Shown: positions 53,032 through 62,744, numbered from the stretch's first letter. The stretch is 64,000 nucleotides of DNA from JBCCCJ01 sp039029315 (GCA_039029315.1 JBCCGK010000037.1:1-64000); one strand, 5' to 3'. Notes: generated by a model from the letters alone, not told the origin. A program made the numbers and translations.

Positions 53032-53065
53032 TGCGTGCAGGAAATGATCTGAAAAGACCCCAGTT

Positions 53066-54175
53066 TCAATCTTGAGCAGGAAATCTATATTCCTTTCTTG
53101 GCAAGTCAAAATCAGGTCCCAATTGTCGAATGGGAATATTGGCCACAGTAGCCGGGATCAGGACCTTCAAATGAAAAGAATTGACGCTGGAAGCTTTCAC
53201 CTGTTCATGATTCACGATCTTTTGAACTCCGAGATAGTATTCATCCAAATAGAGAACACCATTTTCATCCAGATCATATTGAAGCGTAGAAATTACCTGA
53301 GAAGAGGCTTTTGAGAGTAAGAACTGACCATTCCTTTTTGTTTTTTCCACCCCAAATCCAAACACCTTATGCAAAAACTCCTTTGGGTCATCAGAAAAAA
53401 CTGCCTCCTGAAAAGGAATAAGACACGCATCACTATGATCGAAATCCAATAGCATCATGACTGAAGCATCTTCTTTTTTCAAAAGATCAAAGAGTTCATG
53501 ACCTGAGAGCGCATTGTCCCCATTTTCTTGCCAATCATATGGCAAGAAGGCTCCACCCGCTTGAGTGCTTGATCCTTTTCCGCTGATGTACAGGCAAAAG
53601 AGATCATTGGGGCCTGACATCTTCACGATTTCCTGGATTCTGTGAATGATCAAGTCCTTGCTTGCCTTTTGATCAGCCAAACGATAGTTATGGGCCTTTC
53701 GAAACAGACGATTTCCCACACCCCATTGTTCCAGAACCTTGTCAGCACTAAAAACTGCCCCTCGAATAGAATCCTGTCCATGTTGAAAATAATCCACCCC
53801 TATAGACAATACATACAGATCTGGTAGTTTCCCTTTTTGGATTTCCAACAGGTCTTCATAACGCTCCTGATGCAGGATTTCAGCCATAATCCCATTGGCA
53901 CGCTCGAAGGAATGACTCAAGGAATCGGCTAGCTGCTTTTCTCCTTCAATTTGGTCAAATGCTTGTTTGATCAGACCATTGATGGTTTGTTTTTCATCCG
54001 GGCAAATGTCCCGAGCATCCAGGAGACGATTGATGGCCCGTTGATAATTACGGTTCTGAAGATCTTCCTGAGCGAGGCGAAGAATGATCCCGTATTCTGA
54101 TCGTTCACATTGTGAGAAAAGACCAGGAGGCAGGCAGCTGAGCAAGAGAAAGATTGGAAACAGGCGTTTCAACAT
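53066..54175 (-). CDS. Caspase-like (C14) protein lacking both catalytic residues
   Basis: A 369-residue exported protein (signal peptide ~1-21). Residues ~22-120 are helical, TPR-like (LAQEDLQNRNYQRAINRLLD). A caspase-fold domain follows from ~126, with DLYVLSIGVDYFQHG as strand 1. The catalytic His motif SGHG is SGKG (YISGKGSS, ~residue 198), and the Cys motif DACHSG is DFDHSD (LLDFDHSDAC, ~245). Both catalytic residues are therefore replaced, so it should be a pseudo-enzyme, perhaps a binding or regulatory protein. It follows the KilA-N gene by 5 bp and is probably cotranscribed with it. Confidence 0.8.
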   Translation of the reverse strand: MLKRLFPIFLLLSCLPPGLFSQCERSEYGIILRLAQEDLQNRNYQRAINRLLDARDICPDEKQTINGLIKQAFDQIEGEKQLADSLSHSFERANGIMAEILHQERYEDLLEIQKGKLPDLYVLSIGVDYFQHGQDSIRGAVFSADKVLEQWGVGNRLFRKAHNYRLADQKASKDLIIHRIQEIVKMSGPNDLFCLYISGKGSSTQAGGAFLPYDWQENGDNALSGHELFDLLKKEDASVMMLLDFDHSDACLIPFQEAVFSDDPKEFLHKVFGFGVEKTKRNGQFLLSKASSQVISTLQYDLDENGVLYLDEYYLGVQKIVNHEQVKASSVNSFHLKVLIPATVANIPIRQLGPDFDLPRKEYRFPAQD

Positions 54176-54180
54176 GGGGA

Positions 54181-55002
54181 CTATTCTTCAATGTATTTTA
54201 AATGTTCCTGGTTGGCCAACCGTTGGTATTGGCTGATCGCAGTTTTGGACAATAACTCAAATCGGGCTTCCTTGCTGGCTCCCTGATCAATCAGAACGGC
54301 ATTCAGACTTTCCAGATTGGCCAGTACATTGAGCTGAGTGATATCTGCAAAATCCCTGAGATTCCCTTTTTTTGCCAGCTCCGGATTGCTTTCCCGCCAC
54401 TCTTTGGCTGTCATACCAAAGGTTGCCAGGTTGAGCAGATCCGCTTCTGTGGCATAGACAATTCCTGCCCGGTTTTTGGGAATCTCCAATCTGGGGAGGA
54501 TATTTTCCCGTATGGCTTCGGTGTGGATGTGATAGTTGACTTTGGATAAAAAGCGAGAGTAATCCCAGTGTTTGTTAAGACCTTTTGCTTCTTCGATTTT
54601 CATTCGTTGGTACTCGCGAATGATCAGGATTTTGAATTTGGGGCTGATTCTACCCCCGAACTCAAAAGCGATATCCGGATGAGCGAATGTCCCGCCATAT
54701 CGACCTTTCTTCACAATCAAACCCACTGCCTGGGTTCGCTCAATCCACTTGCTGGGAGAGACAGTCAACCTTACTGTTCCAGCCTTATCTCTAAAGACGT
54801 GATATTCCACGTCATTGAAATCCGGGTTGAACATCAGCTCCCATTCAGCCAGAAAATCGAGGGTTTGCACCGTTCGCATCCAATTGGTGATGATGTCATT
54901 GGCCTCAGACCGATCGCCAACCATATCGGTTAGACTCACGTATTCCCGCTCGTCGATGGTGGTCAGGTTGATCTCTTTTCCGTCTACAGATATTTTGCTC
55001 AT
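54181..55002 (-). CDS. KilA-N domain protein
   Basis: A 273-residue protein with an N-terminal KilA-N DNA-binding domain (~1-115; EYVSLTDMVGDR ... NDIITNWMRTVQTLDFLAEW ... WIERTQAVGLIVKKGRYGG) and a helical C-terminal half containing a DUF-like region (GMTAKEWRESNPELAKKGNL). KilA-N is common in large phages and in prophage or defence loci; solitary bacterial copies have no fixed role. I start it at the ATG at 55002 (MSKISVDGKEIN); the frame is open to 55149 but the extension is not family-like. It is the first gene of a two-gene operon with the pseudo-caspase. Confidence 0.85.
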   Translation of the reverse strand: MSKISVDGKEINLTTIDEREYVSLTDMVGDRSEANDIITNWMRTVQTLDFLAEWELMFNPDFNDVEYHVFRDKAGTVRLTVSPSKWIERTQAVGLIVKKGRYGGTFAHPDIAFEFGGRISPKFKILIIREYQRMKIEEAKGLNKHWDYSRFLSKVNYHIHTEAIRENILPRLEIPKNRAGIVYATEADLLNLATFGMTAKEWRESNPELAKKGNLRDFADITQLNVLANLESLNAVLIDQGASKEARFELLSKTAISQYQRLANQEHLKYIEE

Positions 55003-55170
55003 ATCATCTTGGTTCAGGCATTGTGGATGAGACTGCCTGCCTGTGGTTACATTTGATGTATGCAAAGGTAGAAAGTTTCTGGTCTTGTTGGCTATGCAGA
55101 AAGAAAGACTAACTTCGTTCAGGGGTTTATCCTGTATGTAGCCTGACATTGTACAATATTTTGAGAAAAG

Positions 55171-56661
55171 ATGGGGAAATCTGTCATTGTGATTGGGAGT
55201 GGAAATGCAGCATTATGTGCCGGGATTTCTGCTCTGGAATCGGGCGCAGAGGTCGTAATGATTGAGAAGGCTCCTGTGCATGAAGCGGGAGGGAATAGCC
55301 GATACACAGCTGGCGCCATGCGATTTGTGTATGAATCCAATGATGATCTTTTGCCCTTGTTATTGAATCCTGAAGATCCCCGAATTCCTCAAACAGATTT
55401 TGGCTCCTACTCAAAAGAGACATTTGCCCAGGATTTGCTGGGCTTTAATGAGGGACGCCCTTTGAGTCTGCACCAGTACATCCTGATCAACAATTCCTAT
55501 GACACGATGCGGTGGTTGGGCAGCCACAATGTAAAATTCGAACCGATCTATTCTCGCCAAAGTTTCCAAAAAGATGGCAAATATATCTTTTGGGGTGGAT
55601 TGACCCTGGCATCAAGGGGAGAAGGAGTAGGGCTGGTTGAAGATGAAATGAAGGAATTTCTTCGACTGGGAGGACAGGTGCTATATGGAATGGAAGCCAG
55701 ACAACTTATTCATACAGCCAACAAGGTCTATGGAATCAAATGTCTGGGAACAGATGGCGAGGTGGAGATATTGGGAGATGCAGTCGTCCTGGCTTGCGGT
55801 GGGTTTGAAGCGAGTCAGCGTTTGAGAGAAAAGTATATAGGAGAGCATTGGGGGCAATCCAAAGTGAGGGGGACGCCGCACAATACTGGACTTGGAATCG
55901 AAATGGCTCTGGAAGCAGGAGCAGTCTTTCATGGAAATCCTAGGGGTTGTCATGCTGTGCCTATGGATCTTCATATGCCAAACTATGGCAATCTTGACAT
56001 CCCCTACATTGAGCGTAAACACTATCGGAAGATCTGTTATTTTCTGGGGCTTATGCTCAATGCTGAGGGAGAGAGATTTGTAGATGAAGGGTTGAATTTT
56101 CGGAACTATACCTATGCGCAATTTGGTCGGGCGATTCTCCAGCAGGCGGGCAATTTTGCCTGGCAGGTATTTGATCAGAAAGTTGAGGACCTTCTTTACA
56201 GCGAATATCGCTTTTGGGATGCAAGCTTTGTAGAAGCAAATACACTGGAGGAATTGGTTGAAAAAATGGAAGGTGTAAATTCGTCCAAAGCTTTGGAAAC
56301 AATTCATGCTTATAACCAAGCAGTAGATCAGAAGATTGCCTTTGACCCGACCATCCTGGATGGGAAATCAACCAAAGGTCTGCCCCTCAATAAAAGCAAT
56401 TGGGCCAATTTGCTAGATACCCCTCCCTTCAAAGCATATCCAGTGACTTGCGGGATAACCTTTACCTATGGGGGATTGCATATCAATGAGCAGGCAGCAG
56501 TACTCAAGCAGGATGATACACCCATTGAAGGTCTGTTTGCCTGTGGAGAGTTGGTTGGAGGTGTGTTTTACAATGGCTATCCTGGTGGGTCAGGCTTGAC
56601 TTCGGGGGCTGTATTTGGTAGGTTGGCGGGCCATTCAGCAACGCATGAGCATCATAGGTAG
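55171..56661 (+). CDS. tcuA: FAD-dependent tricarballylate dehydrogenase-like flavoprotein
   Basis: A 496-residue fumarate reductase/succinate dehydrogenase-type flavoprotein. The N-terminal Rossmann motif GSGNAALCAGISALESGAEV is followed by EAGGNSRYTAGAMRF, the form typical of TcuA, and a C-terminal GELVGGVFYNGYPGGSGLT flavin-contact region. TcuA oxidises tricarballylate to cis-aconitate. TcuB, which reoxidises TcuA in Salmonella, is not in the window. The tripartite tricarboxylate transporter genes follow directly, supporting a role in tricarballylate or a related tricarboxylate. Confidence 0.82.
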   Translation: MGKSVIVIGSGNAALCAGISALESGAEVVMIEKAPVHEAGGNSRYTAGAMRFVYESNDDLLPLLLNPEDPRIPQTDFGSYSKETFAQDLLGFNEGRPLSLHQYILINNSYDTMRWLGSHNVKFEPIYSRQSFQKDGKYIFWGGLTLASRGEGVGLVEDEMKEFLRLGGQVLYGMEARQLIHTANKVYGIKCLGTDGEVEILGDAVVLACGGFEASQRLREKYIGEHWGQSKVRGTPHNTGLGIEMALEAGAVFHGNPRGCHAVPMDLHMPNYGNLDIPYIERKHYRKICYFLGLMLNAEGERFVDEGLNFRNYTYAQFGRAILQQAGNFAWQVFDQKVEDLLYSEYRFWDASFVEANTLEELVEKMEGVNSSKALETIHAYNQAVDQKIAFDPTILDGKSTKGLPLNKSNWANLLDTPPFKAYPVTCGITFTYGGLHINEQAAVLKQDDTPIEGLFACGELVGGVFYNGYPGGSGLTSGAVFGRLAGHSATHEHHR

Positions 56662-56707
56662 GTAGAAAGGAGACTTTCACCAGTGATGTTTCCGAAAACA
56701 AGGAAAG

Positions 56708-57847
56708 ATGAACAGCTCTCAACTCAAACAAATCGCAGGACTGTCCCTGACATTCCTGACTGTCTTCTTCCTTTCCTCCTTCTTGTTGGAAAGGAATGAT
56801 CCGTCTGGGAATCATTCGGACGCATCGGAGAATGCTGATAACACCAACTATTTTGAGGGACAAACCATCGAATGGATCATCCCATTTAAGGAGGGTGGGG
56901 GAGGAGATACATGGGCCAGATTCAATGCGCCTTTTTTCCAGAAATACATGGAAGGAAACCCGGCGGTAATCGTCAACAATATTCCTGGCGGGGGGTCCAT
57001 CAAAGGAGCAAACCTTTTTGCAGATCGGGTAAAACCCGATGGAATTATGATTTTGGGAACCTCTGGAACTACGCAGATGCCCTATCTGTTAGATGATCCA
57101 CGTGTCCACTATGATTACAAAAACTACAAACCCATTATGGCCTATCCTACTGGTGGGGTTGTGTACTGTTCCCCAAGCATTGAGGTGAAATCTGCTGCTG
57201 ACTTGTCAAACATCAAACACCTTTCCCTGAAATATGCAAGTCAGGGACCAACCTCACTCGATATTGTACCGATGTACTCCTTCCATTTGCTTGGACTGAA
57301 TGTGCAAGCAGTATTTGGATTCCGAGGGAGAGGAGCCGGGCGATTGGCCTTTGAGCGCGGAGAAGTCTTGATCGACTATCAAACCTCCTCTGCTTATCTC
57401 AAAAATGTCGTCCCTTTGGTTGAATCAGGAGAAGCCATTCCTCTATTCAGTTTTGGGGCCCTGGATGAGCAAGGAGCTTTGATCAGAGATCCGAGTTTCC
57501 CGAATTTGCCACACTTTGGAGAAGTCTACGAGCAGATGGGGTTTGCACGATCCGGGATTGAATGGGATACCTGGTTTGCCTTTATGGCAGCTGGTTTCGG
57601 CGGAATGAAATTATTACTCACCCCCAATGAAACGCCGGATGCAGTAGTGGCTGAATATCAACAAGCCATTGCGAAAATGAAAGAAGATCCTGACTACCAG
57701 CGAACCAAATTCAAGGCGCTGGGATATTATGAGCAAGTGATTGGCCAGAAAGCACAAAAGATTTTTGAGTTGGCCACCAATGTCGACCCAGCAGAAAAAG
57801 AGTACATGAAACAGTGGTTGCGAGACACCTATGATTTGAATATCTGA
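56708..57847 (+). CDS. tctC: Tripartite tricarboxylate transporter substrate-binding protein (TctC-like)
   Basis: A 379-residue exported protein: N-terminal hydrophobic signal (~10-30; KQIAGLSLTFLTVFFLSSFL) then a TctC/Bug fold with IEWIIPFKEGGGGDTWARF (~50-70) and VNNIPGGGSIKGANLF. It binds a carboxylate in the periplasm and passes it to TctA/TctB. It lies 47 bp after tcuA and 2 bp before the TctA gene. Confidence 0.9.
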   Translation: MNSSQLKQIAGLSLTFLTVFFLSSFLLERNDPSGNHSDASENADNTNYFEGQTIEWIIPFKEGGGGDTWARFNAPFFQKYMEGNPAVIVNNIPGGGSIKGANLFADRVKPDGIMILGTSGTTQMPYLLDDPRVHYDYKNYKPIMAYPTGGVVYCSPSIEVKSAADLSNIKHLSLKYASQGPTSLDIVPMYSFHLLGLNVQAVFGFRGRGAGRLAFERGEVLIDYQTSSAYLKNVVPLVESGEAIPLFSFGALDEQGALIRDPSFPNLPHFGEVYEQMGFARSGIEWDTWFAFMAAGFGGMKLLLTPNETPDAVVAEYQQAIAKMKEDPDYQRTKFKALGYYEQVIGQKAQKIFELATNVDPAEKEYMKQWLRDTYDLNI

Positions 57848-57849
57848 TC

Positions 57850-59799
57850 ATGATTGAGTTCGTATTACAAGCCTTCCAGGTCTTATTCACTCCTGAGCAT
57901 TTCGGATTTCTGATGTTGGGGGTGTTGCTGGGCTTACTGGTTGGGGTATTTCCAGGTTTGGGGGGAATAGCTGGACTTTCCTTGTTGTTGCCGTTTTTAT
58001 ATGGCATGGATGAAGTCTCGGCCCTGGCAACTCTTGTAGGTCTGGTAGCCGTGATCCCAACCTCTGCGACCTTTACCTCCATTTTGATGGGAATTCCTGG
58101 TTCCAGCTCTAGTCAGGCCACTGTTTTGGATGGATTTCCACTGGCGAAGAAAGGCCAGGCCTCCCGGGCATTGGGAGCCGCGTTTTCCTCTTCGCTTTTT
58201 GGAGGCTTATTCGGAGCGATCATCCTGACCTTTTTCGTTCAAATTGCCCGGCCAGTGATTCTTGTTTTTGGCTCGGCGGAGCTATTTATGTTGGCTGTAT
58301 TTGGACTAACGATGGTTGGTTCTCTCTCTGGCAAAAGTCTTGTCAAAGGGGTTGTGGCTTGTGGCCTGGGGATTTTGGTAGGGAGCATTGGCGCTGCTCC
58401 TGCCACTGGAGAATTCCGCATGGTCTTTGGGATGGATTATCTGTATGATGGCTTGCCCTTGGTGGTGATTGCCTTGTCGATTTTTGCTTTTCCAGAGATT
58501 TCAGAGCTTTTTCGAAAGGATCGTGCCATTGCAGAAGGAGCTAGCTTGGGGACGGGTGGATGGCAAGCAGGCGTGAAGGATCTTATCAAAAACAAATGGC
58601 TCGCCATTCGATGTTCGGGAATCGGGACCATCGTTGGAGCCATTCCTGGCATGGGCGGAAGTGTGGTGGACTGGATTGCTTATGGACATGTGGTGCAAAC
58701 CTCCAAAGACAAAAGCCAATTTGGCAAAGGGGATATCCGGGGAGTCATCGCACCAGAATCCGCCAACAATGCCAAGGAAGGAGGTGCCCTGATGCCGACC
58801 TTACTTTTCGGGATTCCCGGATCAGGGTCTATGGCAGTATTCCTGGGAGGGATGGTGTTGATAGGCATTGAAGCGGGCCCTTCCATGGTGACGACTGACA
58901 TTGGATTGACTTACACCATTATCTGGTCTCTAGCCGTTGCCAATGTCATCGGGGCAGGATTGTCCTTATTACTCGCAGGCCCGATTTCTCAGTTGACACG
59001 CATCAAATTCAGCTTATTGGCACCCTTCATGATCATGGTGATCAGCTTTGCTGCTTTTCAGGCGACCAAAGATATGATGGATCTCTGGGTGCTGTTGATC
59101 TTCGGAGTCCTTGGCATCTTCATGAAACGCTTTGGCTGGTCGCGACCCGCCTTTTTGATTGGTTTTGTGCTGGCCACGCAGGCTGAGAGTTATCTCAATA
59201 TGTCAGTCCAATTTTATGGCTGGGAAATGTTTACCCGGACCGGGGTCATCATTATCATGTTGATCTCGGCTATTTCTATGTATTTCAGTCGCAAAGGGGC
59301 GGTGGATGAACATATTGAGCTGATGGAAAAAAAGCCAAGGGGCAAGCGATCAATACGGCCACAACTGATCTTTGCGGTCGGTGTTCTATTGTTCATCCTG
59401 ATAGCGATTTTCGACAGCAATCAACAATCCTTTTTAGGAGGCATATTCCCCTTGACGATTGCCTGTGTGAGTGTCCCATTTGCTGGGTGGCTTGTCTGGA
59501 TTTTTGTCAGAAAAAAAGAGAATAACCCAGCCGTCTTCGATGCCGAACAGGTAGCAGAAGCTGGTACCTTCAAATCGAGCTGGTATGAACCTGTACTGTG
59601 GATTGGAGGATTGTATCTGGGAAGTACCATCATCGGATTTATTCCAGCAATTATGGTATTTTTGATCAGTTTTTTCAGCCTGAAAGCGCATACTAGCTGG
59701 CTGCAAACAGCTTTGCTGACAGCAGGCGGGGTTGGCTTGTTGCTATTATTTGGGAGCTTGCTTAATCTGGAGTTTCCGCAGGGACTCCTCCCATTTTGA
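57850..59799 (+). CDS. tctA: TctA-TctB fusion permease of the tripartite tricarboxylate transporter
   Basis: A 649-residue membrane protein. Residues ~1-495 are a TctA large permease with the family motifs GVFPGLGGIAGLSLLLPFLY (~residue 35) and GIGTIVGAIPGMGGSVVDWI (~256). After a basic linker (~500), residues ~510-649 form four further helices with the look of the small subunit TctB (PQLIFAVGVLLFILIAIFDS). No separate tctB gene is present, so this is a natural fusion. With TctC it should take up tri- or dicarboxylates using a cation gradient. Confidence 0.87.
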   Translation: MIEFVLQAFQVLFTPEHFGFLMLGVLLGLLVGVFPGLGGIAGLSLLLPFLYGMDEVSALATLVGLVAVIPTSATFTSILMGIPGSSSSQATVLDGFPLAKKGQASRALGAAFSSSLFGGLFGAIILTFFVQIARPVILVFGSAELFMLAVFGLTMVGSLSGKSLVKGVVACGLGILVGSIGAAPATGEFRMVFGMDYLYDGLPLVVIALSIFAFPEISELFRKDRAIAEGASLGTGGWQAGVKDLIKNKWLAIRCSGIGTIVGAIPGMGGSVVDWIAYGHVVQTSKDKSQFGKGDIRGVIAPESANNAKEGGALMPTLLFGIPGSGSMAVFLGGMVLIGIEAGPSMVTTDIGLTYTIIWSLAVANVIGAGLSLLLAGPISQLTRIKFSLLAPFMIMVISFAAFQATKDMMDLWVLLIFGVLGIFMKRFGWSRPAFLIGFVLATQAESYLNMSVQFYGWEMFTRTGVIIIMLISAISMYFSRKGAVDEHIELMEKKPRGKRSIRPQLIFAVGVLLFILIAIFDSNQQSFLGGIFPLTIACVSVPFAGWLVWIFVRKKENNPAVFDAEQVAEAGTFKSSWYEPVLWIGGLYLGSTIIGFIPAIMVFLISFFSLKAHTSWLQTALLTAGGVGLLLLFGSLLNLEFPQGLLPF

Positions 59800-59816
59800 C
59801 CTCAGAAGTATGTGCT

Positions 59817-60569
59817 ATGAAAGAAACAACAGACCATTTTTCCCGTCAATCAGGATTATACGCAAAGTTTCGACCTACCTACCCACAGGCATTGTATGAT
59901 TGGCTCTTCAGTTTGGTCCCTGCCAGAACATCTGCCTGGGATTGTGGAACAGGGAATGGACAAGTTGCTGTGGAATTGGCCAAGGTTTTTCAGCAGGTTC
60001 ATGCGACAGATATCAGCCAAAAACAGCTCGACAAAGCCAGCCCAGCTACCAATATCACCTACCAGTTGAGCCGAAGCGAACAAAGCCCGTTTTCGGATCA
60101 GCAATTTGACTTGATCACGGTTGGACAGGCATTTCACTGGTTTGATCATGCAGCTTTTTTTGAAGAAGCAGCCCGTACCCTCAAGCCCAATGGAATCCTG
60201 GCGATTTGGGGGTATGGACTGCTCAGAATTCACCCGGAGATTGATCCGCTCCTCGATCATTACTATAGGACGATCATCGGACCATATTGGGCTTCAGAGA
60301 GAAAGTATGTAGACGATCACTATGGGACCATTTCCTTTCCTCTACAAGAAGCGGTGCCCCCACAGCCTTTTTGGATAGAAAGGGAATGGACACTGGAGCA
60401 AATGGAAGGATATCTGAATACCTGGTCGAGTCTTCAGAGTTATTTGCAGCAACATCAGGACAATCCTGCATCCGCTTTGATCGATGAGATTCGACAAAAC
60501 AAAAGTTGGGAGGCAAGTCAGACCGTTCGATTCCCGATTTTTACAAAAGTTGGGCACCTGACATCATGA
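59817..60569 (+). CDS. Class I SAM-dependent methyltransferase
   Basis: A 250-residue protein with SAM motif I as AWDCGTGNGQVAVELA (~residues 34-49), the ATDISQKQLDKA acidic loop and ITVGQAFHWFDHAAFFEEAA, matching the UbiE/Methyltransf_11 type often called trans-aconitate methyltransferase-like. A TTG at 59796 is in frame; the ATG at 59817 starts at the conserved DHFSRQSGLYAKFRPTYP. Its stop overlaps the next start by 4 bp. The substrate is not known, although trans-aconitate would fit the tricarboxylate neighbours. Confidence 0.82.
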   Translation: MKETTDHFSRQSGLYAKFRPTYPQALYDWLFSLVPARTSAWDCGTGNGQVAVELAKVFQQVHATDISQKQLDKASPATNITYQLSRSEQSPFSDQQFDLITVGQAFHWFDHAAFFEEAARTLKPNGILAIWGYGLLRIHPEIDPLLDHYYRTIIGPYWASERKYVDDHYGTISFPLQEAVPPQPFWIEREWTLEQMEGYLNTWSSLQSYLQQHQDNPASALIDEIRQNKSWEASQTVRFPIFTKVGHLTS

Positions 60570-61423
60570 GGCAGTTTTACGCATTATTGACCCCAGGAAT
60601 CAAGTACATGCTATTTGCCGCCCTGGCCTTCTCTTCCATGCATGCCCTGGTCAAATCCATCTCCTATATCCATGTATTTGAGGTATTGTTTTTCCGATCC
60701 AGCATTACCTCTGTGATATGTATTCTCTACCTCAAATATTATCGGATCTCTTTGATTGGCAATACTCAAAAATGGCTGTTGTTGAGGGCAGCAGCAGGCC
60801 TTGTGGCCATGACTTTATTTTTTGTGACCCTTCAGCGGATGCCCATGGGAGCTTCCGTTTCCCTCAAGTATTTGTCTCCCATCTTCACGGCGATCTTTGC
60901 TGTCTTGTTTTTGAAAGAAAAAGTACGCTGGGTGCAATGGATATTCTTCCTGACAGCTTTGGGGGGAGTGTTTCTGATGAAAGGTTTCGATCCGCGAATT
61001 GATCCTGTCAATCTGGTGTTGGGGATCACGGGCGCTGTCTTTGCAGGATGGGTCTACGTGATCATTCGCAAAATTGGGGAACGGGAACACTCCCTGGTCA
61101 TCGTCAATTATTTCATGCTCATTGCAGCTGTCCTGAGTGGGCTGGCCATGATTCCTTTTTGGCAAACGCCCACCCCCCATGAATGGACGATTCTGGTGGG
61201 CATCGGAATCCTGGGTTGTTTGGGCCAGATCGGGATGACCAAGGGATTCCAACTCGAATTGGCCAGTCGGGTGGCTCCCATTCGATATATGGAAATTGTC
61301 TACTCCTTGCTGATCGGTCTGATCTGGTTTGACGAAACTTATACCGTACTAAGTTTCCTCGGGATTGTGCTCATCCTGGGAAGCATGCTTGCCAATATGC
61401 TGGTCAAACAATCAAAATCCTGA
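60566..61423 (+). CDS. EamA family drug/metabolite exporter
   Basis: A 285-residue protein with about ten membrane helices in two EamA repeats (~5-135 and ~145-280), with SLKYLSPIFTAIFAVLFLKE as a typical repeat end. I start it at the ATG at 60566, which overlaps the methyltransferase stop by 4 bp. EamA proteins export amino acids, nucleotides or other small metabolites; the substrate is not decided. Confidence 0.85.
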   Translation: MRQFYALLTPGIKYMLFAALAFSSMHALVKSISYIHVFEVLFFRSSITSVICILYLKYYRISLIGNTQKWLLLRAAAGLVAMTLFFVTLQRMPMGASVSLKYLSPIFTAIFAVLFLKEKVRWVQWIFFLTALGGVFLMKGFDPRIDPVNLVLGITGAVFAGWVYVIIRKIGEREHSLVIVNYFMLIAAVLSGLAMIPFWQTPTPHEWTILVGIGILGCLGQIGMTKGFQLELASRVAPIRYMEIVYSLLIGLIWFDETYTVLSFLGIVLILGSMLANMLVKQSKS

Positions 61424-61434
61424 GTCAGAAGATC

Positions 61435-61920
61435 TTAGCTTGCTGATACGAGATTCTCTGTAAGTAATTTCCGAAGCATGACCACCTGGCCCAAATGATA
61501 ATAGCTATGCTCAATGATCACATGGATATTGCGCCGATAGGTCCCATATGCCTCCTTGACAAATACCTCATCCAGTTTTTCTTCTGGTAATTGCTCCACC
61601 AAAGCAGCAAACTCTTCTCCATCTTTCCACAGTTGATTCAACAGGGCCTGCCAATCTTCTTCTGATTCAATTGCCGGCAAGTCAAAACTGAATTTGTCCC
61701 TGATATCCAGCGAGCCTCCCTTCAGGACATTGGCGACACCAGCGACATAATAGTTGACATGGAAGGCAAGCATGGCGATGGTATTCAAAGAACCGACTTT
61801 GCTCATGGCCTGCTCATGGTTGACCAGGGATAATTGTTCTTTGAGATTGGTGTTGGTAACCCATTTTCCACTCAAATAGACTTCTCGGAATTGCTTGGCG
61901 AGTTCTGCGCTTGGGGACAT
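61435..61920 (-). CDS. DinB-like (DUF1572/DUF664-type) protein
   Basis: A 161-residue four-helix bundle protein. It has His residues at AFHVNYY (~50) and at IEHSYYHLGQ (~142-151), the positions of the metal-binding triad in DinB/YfiT-like proteins. Some relatives are thiol-dependent transferases; here no activity is evident. The frame is open to 62004, but the ATG at 61920 (MSPSAELAKQFREVYL) is the natural start. Confidence 0.75.
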   Translation of the reverse strand: MSPSAELAKQFREVYLSGKWVTNTNLKEQLSLVNHEQAMSKVGSLNTIAMLAFHVNYYVAGVANVLKGGSLDIRDKFSFDLPAIESEEDWQALLNQLWKDGEEFAALVEQLPEEKLDEVFVKEAYGTYRRNIHVIIEHSYYHLGQVVMLRKLLTENLVSAS

Positions 61921-62022
61921 ATTAGAAGGGTTGAAGAGTTGAAGGGTTGACAGGTGCAAAATAAAGGATTCTACAGAGTTTTTAACAACAGTCAAAGTCC
62001 CCAATATCCCTATTTGAATTTC

Positions 62023-62715
62023 TCACCCCTCACATCCATCAATCGATGTAAAAATCATCAACTTCAAAAAGCGCGCAATCTCCTCCTTGCTCCCACCACT
62101 CACCTCAGTCAGTGAAGGAAGATGCTCCGAAAAGTATTTCTGATGGTGTGCGGCCTCTACAGCGGTTGAGATGAGGGCAGTAGGGTAGGGGTAGGCAGGT
62201 GAAAACTCCTTGATATAAGAAGCTACCTTCCGACAGAAACGCTTATAATCCAGAAAAGAGCCCTCCTTATTGTCCTCATTTACCTCCTTGGTGAGATAGG
62301 CTTTGGGAGATTCATTGATGACAATCTGATAAAGAGCTGGGATATCCACCAAGGTTCTTGCCTGTGGAATGGGATCAATGGTATGGCAAAAAATCTCAAT
62401 GGCGATGTCCAGTTTTTCCCTGGGATCTTTCACCCGATGAGTTTCAATGGTCAGTCGATAAGATAGCCAGTTCCAATACCAGGACATGAGATAGATCAAC
62501 AACTTATGCTTGTTGTCGAAATAGCGATAAATGGAGGCTTCAGTAGAGCTGATTTCCATCGCGAGTTTTTTGAAGGTTACATGCTCAAAGCCCAATGCAC
62601 TGATCATCTGAATGCTGCTGTAAAAAATTTTTTTCCCCAATGTTGTTTCCTGTGGGTTCCTGGTATAGAGTTTTTCATTGATATCCAGGTAGAGGTGAAT
62701 TTCATTTGGTTCCAT
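62023..62715 (-). CDS. TetR family transcriptional regulator
   Basis: A 230-residue repressor. The N-terminal HTH is clear (GFEHVTFKKLAMEISSTEAS then IYRYFDNKHKLLIYL, ~residues 36-70), and a helical ligand domain follows. The frame extends upstream to 62889, but starting at the ATG at 62715 (MEPNEIHLYLDINEKLY) matches the family and leaves a perfect palindrome (62745-62761) between it and the divergent ABC gene. It probably represses that exporter and itself. Confidence 0.85.
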   Translation of the reverse strand: MEPNEIHLYLDINEKLYTRNPQETTLGKKIFYSSIQMISALGFEHVTFKKLAMEISSTEASIYRYFDNKHKLLIYLMSWYWNWLSYRLTIETHRVKDPREKLDIAIEIFCHTIDPIPQARTLVDIPALYQIVINESPKAYLTKEVNEDNKEGSFLDYKRFCRKVASYIKEFSPAYPYPTALISTAVEAAHHQKYFSEHLPSLTEVSGGSKEEIARFLKLMIFTSIDGCEG

Positions 62716-62744
62716 ATCGAAACAATTGGCGCTACTATTGCGTT

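Noticed and set aside
53066..54175. Annotation as an active caspase/metacaspase protease
   Set aside because: The catalytic His and Cys positions carry Lys and Asp.
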